DNA of 64,000 nt. Origin: Berberis thunbergii. Its lineage: Eukaryota > Streptophyta > Magnoliopsida > Ranunculales > Berberidaceae. Location: positions 594,226-658,225 of the forward strand of contig QNQO01000597.1 of NCBI GenBank assembly GCA_003290165.1. The letters run 5' to 3'. The notes beneath the pieces were generated by a model. The model was not told where the DNA came from. It searched no databases and was given only the letters and a program-made list of their open reading frames with translations. Positions 58,848 to 64,000 of this stretch are shown here, piece by piece. The position numbers were made by a program, and so were the translations under genes. The stretch's first letter is position 1, and each line of letters begins with the position of its first letter.

Positions 58848-59437
58848 ATTTCAAATAAGTCCATATTTGATATTCACAACATAGTTAATATGGCACACAA
58901 GTTAGAGGAATGTAAATGATCAACTGAACTATATTTTGAATTTTAATTAAGGTTGAGAAGTTCATATTTAAATTAAAAAATAAAATCTCAATAAATAAAC
59001 ATCTATGACATAAACTCCATTCAAGTGGGTGGCCTCTGTAACTCCGCAAGTCTCCAATTCCGATAAAAAAAGGTAAACTTTTTGCAATTTGATGTTTGTG
59101 TTACCGTACATTCAGAAAATATATCAAAACCCAAATTCTAAAGAGCCAGGCCTGCGCTCAATACCCTCCATCATCCTAGACTGGAGTCTCAATACCCCAT
59201 ATCAAAATGCATGGACTCGAGTATTTTATGATGACGAAGATTATATTATTCTTCATTAAATTTACTAATTGAGATATTTTCAAGGTGAGTTTATAAATTG
59301 GTATTCTTAATATTTTCAATCTGATTTTACAGGCAGCAATATATAAACCATAAGATGTTTACGGGCAGCAATATATAAGCCATAAGAAGTTCTGCAGGAA
59401 TTTGATTTGGCTATATATGGGCCGAATTGAATGTGGA
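58848..59437. other. Duplicon block 2
   Basis: Second copy of the block at 55826-56460, uninterrupted, upstream of gene C. No gene. Confidence 0.8.
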
Positions 59438-59438
59438 A

Positions 59439-59604
59439 TAGGGCTGCCCAAAATACTTTTGACTCAGGATGGCTTGGTTTTGTCCTGATTCAAACACGTC
59501 CAGAAAAAACCGGTTCTACCCAAAAAATTATTTTCCAGGACTTTCGTCCCGTTTCACTAGACCAGGACCGGGACAAGCCTAATCATGAACTGTGCCAACC
59601 CCTA
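59439..59604. mobile_element. Small hAT-like MITE, copy 2
   Basis: Duplicate of 56462-56627, about 90 % identical by eye, including both flanks. Confidence 0.5.
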
Positions 59605-59609
59605 GTACT

Positions 59610-60013
59610 ATGGGTAATGAGGATATTCCACTAATTTGCTTTTATAATGGAAAGGTAATCAACGAGGATAGAAATGCTAAAATATGAAGGGGTGACAAAA
59701 AAGCAGAAAATGTATCAAACACCGTATAGGCTTCAAAAGAACTCAACGAAAAGATACGAGATATGATAAAATTGCCTTCATCAAATGGTTTTGAGTTTAG
59801 ATCAAGTGTGGGCTTTATTTTGACCAAGAAACGCTTATTGTCGTTGATCATGATAAATCCCTAAGCTATGTACTGGAACATTCTAAATTAATCAGGGCAT
59901 ATATTGCTAAACAAGAGCCATCTGTTACAACGATCACTACCCAAAGGCACAAATGCCAATATTTCCATAATATTTTGATGTTATGAAATTATTTCCATAT
60001 ATAAGCCCATATT
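59610..60013. other. Intergenic duplicon sequence
   Basis: No gene. 'gtactggaacattctaaatt' and 'cgatcactacccaaaggcacaaatg' recur at 55447-55510. Confidence 0.6.
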
Positions 60014-60177
60014 CTAGGAAGCCAAGCCAAGCAACCATTTTTTTGTCATGCCTGACTGTTTTTAAAAATTTACGCCTTTTATAAATAATGTTTGTTGTTG
60101 TGTTTTAAAGAGAATGGGTAAATTTATAAAAACAGTCAGGCCAGGCAAAAAAATGGTTGCCTAGCCTGGCTGCCTAG
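60014..60177. mobile_element. MITE with 55-60 bp TIRs
   Basis: A 164-bp element whose ends, CTAGGAAGCC and GGCTGCCTAG, open long inverted arms ('gcaaccatttttttg' against 'caaaaaaatggttgc', 'gactgttttta' against 'taaaaacagtc'). No coding sequence; a TSD is not clear. Confidence 0.7.
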
Positions 60178-60339
60178 ACTTACTCATATATAAGATGTGA
60201 TTTTTGTATCGGGAATGAGTTTTGATGATGATGATGATTATGATATAAGAAATAAAGTCTCAATTTTGCATAGGTCTGGGCGAAATTTAGACTAATCCTC
60301 GCATTGCCCAATGCGAATGGATAAAAAAATATTATTTTT

Positions 60340-60505
60340 CGGATAGATTTGCGTGACTTTAGTAAAAATGGTCATAACTTTCTCATTTCAAAACATTTTT
60401 CAAGTGATTCAAATTGTATTCATTAGATAACTCAGAGTACTACAATTTTCATGTGTTAATGAGCTTGAGAATCGGTCTCGATCGAACATATAAGTTGGCC
60501 GAAAG
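60340..60505. repeat. Single ~180-bp module joined to pseudogene D
   Basis: One copy of the module found three times at 44860-45390. It ends 'ggccgaaagtcag', where it fuses directly with membrane gene sequence. Confidence 0.75.
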
Positions 60506-60986
60506 TCAGATTGGCTGGGAAGGGTGACTGCTTGTTGAAATCTCATGCACAACGACCAGAACATGAGTATTAGCAAACTGAGTAAAATTACTACAGCCGG
60601 AACAAGGCATAAAAGATATGAGACCCAGCCAAACTTGTCGTAGAGAGCAATTGTTACTGCCAAACTCAAACCCAAACTCCCTGACAAAATGGAAATGTAG
60701 GTGAAAGCGCACTTAGTCCTCATGTTGAGATTGGGATGAATGAGAAGAACCAAAGAAGCGAAAAACATAACTAGCAGAGCAAGAATGGATAAGGCCATAG
60801 AGAATGGGTGTGTTCCCAAAGGATATTTGTTACTACTTCCTTGTGTAATGAGGTTTGCTATGAATGAGAGCAATTGCCCAAATACGGCTCCGCTCTGCCA
60901 TCCATTATATGGTACTTGTTCATTTCCTCTTCTTCTTCTTCTTCTCCCACGGTCAGTCCATCATTGGAGGTACTGGCACTGGCATC
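60505..60986 (-). pseudogene. Membrane gene pseudogene, array copy D
   Basis: Same family, broken at both ends. On the 5' side a net 20-bp deletion around 60959 (between the GRRRR and MIKLAR parts as seen in A) throws the ATG out of frame, and no other ATG opens the main frame. On the 3' side the last seven residues and stop are replaced by the repeat module at 60340-60505, after SQSD. The transmembrane part is intact. The leader and TATA (61034-61043) match gene A, so D is closest to A. Confidence 0.8.
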
Positions 60987-60989
60987 CTC

Positions 60990-61560
60990 TTTTATATCTC
61001 TCGAGTGTAGATGATAGGTTGCTTTAGTGTGTTTATTTATATACGTTGGAAATACAATTACCCAATTTTTCTTGTGTTTCAAGTCAATATTTCAACATTA
61101 TACTTTCTTGGGGTTCCATACAAATTACCCAATTACCACTGGATGGAAACTTCAGAAGAAAATTCCACCTTCTTTGAAACATACCTCCAAAAAAGGATGT
61201 CCCAAAGAACCACTTTGATGGGAAAACCTTTCTCCAAACACATCGAACCTAAACCTTAGTGGATATCTAAAGAGTACTCTCCAAACACATCGAAACTAAA
61301 CCTTTAGTAATTGAGATTTGTATGGCAATTTCCACATTCTTTTGGTCCCATAGGGTGGCGTAGGTTAGTAGGAAAAACAAGAAAGTACATGGTGATATAT
61401 TTTGAAAATCTATGCAACATTTTAAGGATTGCTTATTAAGATTGTTGTATTATCAAAAACAAAAAAGGTTGTTGTATTAAAAGACCAAGGTACAACACAA
61501 AGCCTTTGTATGAATTACAGATATATACGATTACTTTTACTGTGAGCACCAGCAGCAAGT
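60990..61560. other. Upstream duplicon of pseudogene D
   Basis: No gene. Nearly the same sequence as 41097-41580 upstream of gene A, without the GC-rich foldback element. Confidence 0.75.
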
Positions 61561-61642
61561 GTTCCAACTTTTTTTTACAACTTTAGTGCAAGTGTTCTTG
61601 TTGATGGACAGATTATCAGTCTTGGTCTTTGGGATACTGCAG
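61561..61642 (+). pseudogene. Captured exon of a ROP (Rho of plants) GTPase
   Basis: An 82-bp open stretch reading [20 protein letters not shown] then LGLWDTAG. It matches the second-exon-type segment of plant ROP/RAC GTPases: the switch I region with the effector threonine, and the DTAG G3 motif where ROP genes have an intron. A GT donor (gtaatt) follows at 61643 exactly at the conserved position. The nucleotide-binding P-loop exon and the exon after DTAG are not found nearby. Switch I has a substitution (FYNF). It sits inside a duplicon block, right after 'gagcaccagcagcaa'. Confidence 0.75.
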
Positions 61643-61649
61643 GTAATTT

Positions 61650-62299
61650 CTATGTGATCTTGCTATGGAAGTATGAGAACATACTGTTGTTGATCATGCT
61701 ATGTGCTGACTTAAATTGGTTTCTTTCAAATAGTTGAATTGGAATCTTCTATTTGGCATGTCAACCCCAAGTAAAAGACGAATGTTTTGTAAAAAAAACT
61801 TGATATGATCTCTTGTAATTCACAATGGCTTGTTCCCATTCAGTCCCAAGTAGAAGAATTAATGTTTTCTGCAATGCCATTGCCCAATAATTAAGCCCAT
61901 GTTTTGATTTTGATATCGCAACTATAATGCAGTCTTTGGATTTCTTCCTGATCTTCGTCTCTCCTTCTCTGTATTTGATTTAAAAGTTGTAAGTACTCTC
62001 AGTTATCTAATAAACTCAACTTGAATCACTTAAAAATGTTTTGAAATGCGCAAGTTATTATCGTTTTACTAAAGTCATGCATAACAGAAAATTGAGAATC
62101 AATTATTCAGTCATCGCGTTCATATGAAAATTGAGGGGACTGACTAGAAATACAATTTCAATACTGTGAATTGTGTTGACACATTTTTCTACCATAACCA
62201 ATTATTCAGTATCGATCTCTTACCATATAGTATTCTATTACAGCATAGGAACTTAACAAGTATGATAGAACAGCAAAAAGTATAGGATTAACATGAACA
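61650..62299. other. Duplicon sequence and 3' flank of gene E
   Basis: No gene. The block at 61800-61950 matches 45630-45780; 61985-62090 holds part of the ~180-bp module; 62100-62299 is the family 3' flank. Confidence 0.7.
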
Positions 62300-62815
62300 T
62301 TACACAGGTACCCTCTGTCCTGCCATATCAGATTGGCTCGGAAGGGTGACTGCTTGTTCAAGTCTTTTGCACAACGACCAGAACATGAGTGTTAGCGGAC
62401 TGAGTAGAATTATTACAGCCGGAACAAGGCATAAAAGATATGAGACCCAGCTAAACTTGTCGTAGAGAGCAATTGTTACTGCCAAACTCAAACCCAAACT
62501 CCCTGACAAAATGGAGATGTAGGTGAAAGCGCGCTTAGTCCTCATGTTGAGATTGGGATGAATGAGAAGAACCAAAGAAGCGAAAAACATAACTAGGAGA
62601 GCAAGAATGGATAAGATCATTGAGAATGGATGTGTTCCCAAAGGATATTTGCTACTACTTCCTTGTGTAATGAGGTTTGCTATGAATGAGAGCACTTGCC
62701 CAAATACGGCTCCGCTCTGCCATCCATTATATGGTACTTGTTCATTTCTTCTTCTTCTTCCTCGGCGTTCAGTCCTCACCCTTCTTGACAAATAGATAAT
62801 TGGAGGCACTAGCAT
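62300..62815 (-). CDS. Small multi-span membrane protein, array copy E
   Basis: Single exon, 171 residues, ATG at 62815-62813. MLVPPIIYLSRRVRTERRGR with RRRR at 20-23, the three hydrophobic spans and the SDMAGQRVPV end are all intact. It differs from C mainly by point changes (SWVSYL in place of GWVSYL). Second-class promoter with a TATA box, and upstream of it the ~156-bp tandem array. Function unknown. Confidence 0.8.
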   Translation of the reverse strand: MLVPPIIYLSRRVRTERRGRRRRNEQVPYNGWQSGAVFGQVLSFIANLITQGSSSKYPLGTHPFSMILSILALLVMFFASLVLLIHPNLNMRTKRAFTYISILSGSLGLSLAVTIALYDKFSWVSYLLCLVPAVIILLSPLTLMFWSLCKRLEQAVTLPSQSDMAGQRVPV

Positions 62816-62894
62816 CGTCTTTTAGATCTCTCAAGTGTAGATGATATGTTGTTCTGTTTTTTTTTTTTTACTCTGTTTTCGCTTCGATTTCTTC

Positions 62895-64000
62895 TCTTCA
62901 GTCACCACATTTTTATACTTCGGACTGACTGTCTCATCCGTGAAATGACGAAAATGTCCTTGGGATGATCTTTAAATTGTTTTCACACCTAAGTCATCCA
63001 TCACATTTTTATACTACGACTGACTTTCTCATCTGTGTCGTAAGTATTTCTATTTCTGATGAAATGACGAAAATGTACTTGGGATGAACTTTAAACAATC
63101 TGTTTGGAAAAGGTTTTTAAAGAAGGGGTCTCATCTGTGTCGTAAGTATTCTATTTCTGATGAAATGACGAAAATGTCCTTGGGATGAACTTTAAACAAT
63201 CTGTTTGGGAAAGGTTTTAAAGAAGGGGCAAAAATATATTTTCACACCTAAGTCATCCATCACATTTTATACTACGACTGACTTTCTCATCTGTGTCGTA
63301 AGTATTCTATTTCTGATGAAATGACGAAAATGTCCTTGGGATGAACTTTAAACAATCTGTTTGGAAAAGGTTTAAAGAAGGGGCAAAAATAATATTTTCA
63401 CACCTAAGTCATCCATCACATTTTATACTACGACTGACTTTCTCATCTGTGTCGTAAGTATTCTATTTCTAATGAAATGACGAAAATGTCCTTGGGATGA
63501 ACTTTAAACAATCTGTTTGGAAAAGGTTTTAAAGAATGGGCAAAAAATATATTTTCACACCTAAGTCATCCATCACATTTTTATACTACGACTGACTTTC
63601 TCATCTGTGTCGTAAGTATTCTATTTCTGATGAAATGACGAAAATGTCCTTGGGATGAACTTTAAACAATCTGTTTGGAAAAGGTTTTAAAGAAGGGCAA
63701 AAATATATTTTCACACCTAAGTCATCCATCACATTTTATACTACAACTGACTTTCTCATCTGTGTCGTAAGTATTCTATTTCTGATGAAATGACGAAAAT
63801 GTCCTTGGGATGAACTTTAAACAATCTGTTTGGAAAAGTTTTAAAGAATGGGCAAAAATATATTTTCACACCTAAGTCATCCATCACATTTTATACTACG
63901 ACTGACTTTCTCATCTGTGTCGTAAGTATTCTATTTCTGATGAAATGACGAAAATGTCCTTGGGATGAACTTTAAACAATCTGTTTGGAAAAGGTTTTAA
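62895..64000. repeat. Tandem array of ~156-bp promoter-derived units
   Basis: Units start with CACACCTAAGTCATCC at 62984, 63243, 63399, 63556, 63712 and 63867, with a partial unit at about 63128-63242. Steps are 155-157 bp. Unit content: 'cacattttatactacgactgactttctcatctg', 'gtcgtaagtattctatttctgatg', 'gaaatgacgaaaatgtccttggg', 'aactttaaacaatctgtttgg'. The first (gene-proximal) part is the upstream region of gene E itself. Units differ by a few bases, mostly indels in A or T runs. The array continues past the window end. Confidence 0.93.
62909..62919 (-). promoter_or_regulatory. TATA box of membrane gene E
   Basis: AGTATAAAAAT on the minus strand, about 95 bp upstream of the start codon. The same AGTATAAAA with its flanks recurs in the units of the adjacent array. 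Confidence 0.6.

Noticed and set aside
62920..64000. CRISPR-like array
   Set aside because: The whole 156-bp unit is repeated; there are no unique spacers between short repeats, and the genome is a plant's.

Overview
The window is nuclear DNA of a flowering plant, most likely a eudicot. The evidence is: spliced genes with GT-AG introns, a plant-type DXO1 gene, an exon of a plant ROP GTPase, Copia and L1-type retroelements with plant tRNA-Met primer sites, TRIMs, a tRNA-derived SINE, hAT- and Mutator-like MITEs, and AT-rich intergenic DNA. The species cannot be named from the sequence alone. No tRNA, rRNA, CRISPR or prokaryotic feature was seen.

Left part (1-13 kb). A TRIM-like LTR element (1371-2807) is followed by the 5' exons of a CCDC97-type gene on the minus strand (3137-3933). 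Next come a SINE with a clear target-site duplication (4768-5170), AT-rich diverged repeats, and an old Copia element (6404-12983) whose reverse transcriptase is only a frameshifted relic. The Copia 3' LTR ends about 250 bp before the next gene.

Centre (13-34 kb). A 13-exon gene on the plus strand (13237-34062) encodes a 498-residue DXO/Rai1-family protein, the plant DXO1. Every splice junction keeps frame. Its introns total more than 19 kb and hold pieces of at least five L1-type LINEs in both orientations, MITEs and microsatellites. This is the best supported gene of the window.

TE belt (34-40 kb). A truncated SINE, a LINE with a 3' RNase H domain, a 530-bp TRIM with a perfect 5-bp TSD, a 1.1-kb hAT MITE with a perfect 8-bp TSD and a 750-bp Mutator-like MITE with a near-perfect 9-bp TSD lie almost end to end.

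Right part (40-64 kb). Four intact single-exon genes on the minus strand (A 40571-41092, B 43955-44455, C 58043-58558, E 62300-62815), one pseudogene (D) and one inverted 3' fragment encode a small basic-N-terminus, three- to four-span membrane protein of a family I do not recognise. They sit in shuffled segmental duplications broken up by foldback MITEs, a long-TIR element, a TRIM and a Copia element whose gag-protease half is inverted against its pol half. A lone ROP GTPase exon has been captured in one duplicon. Upstream of gene E a block carrying the gene's TATA-like motif is amplified as a ~156-bp tandem array that runs off the window. The array and this promoter-repeat expansion are the most unusual things here.
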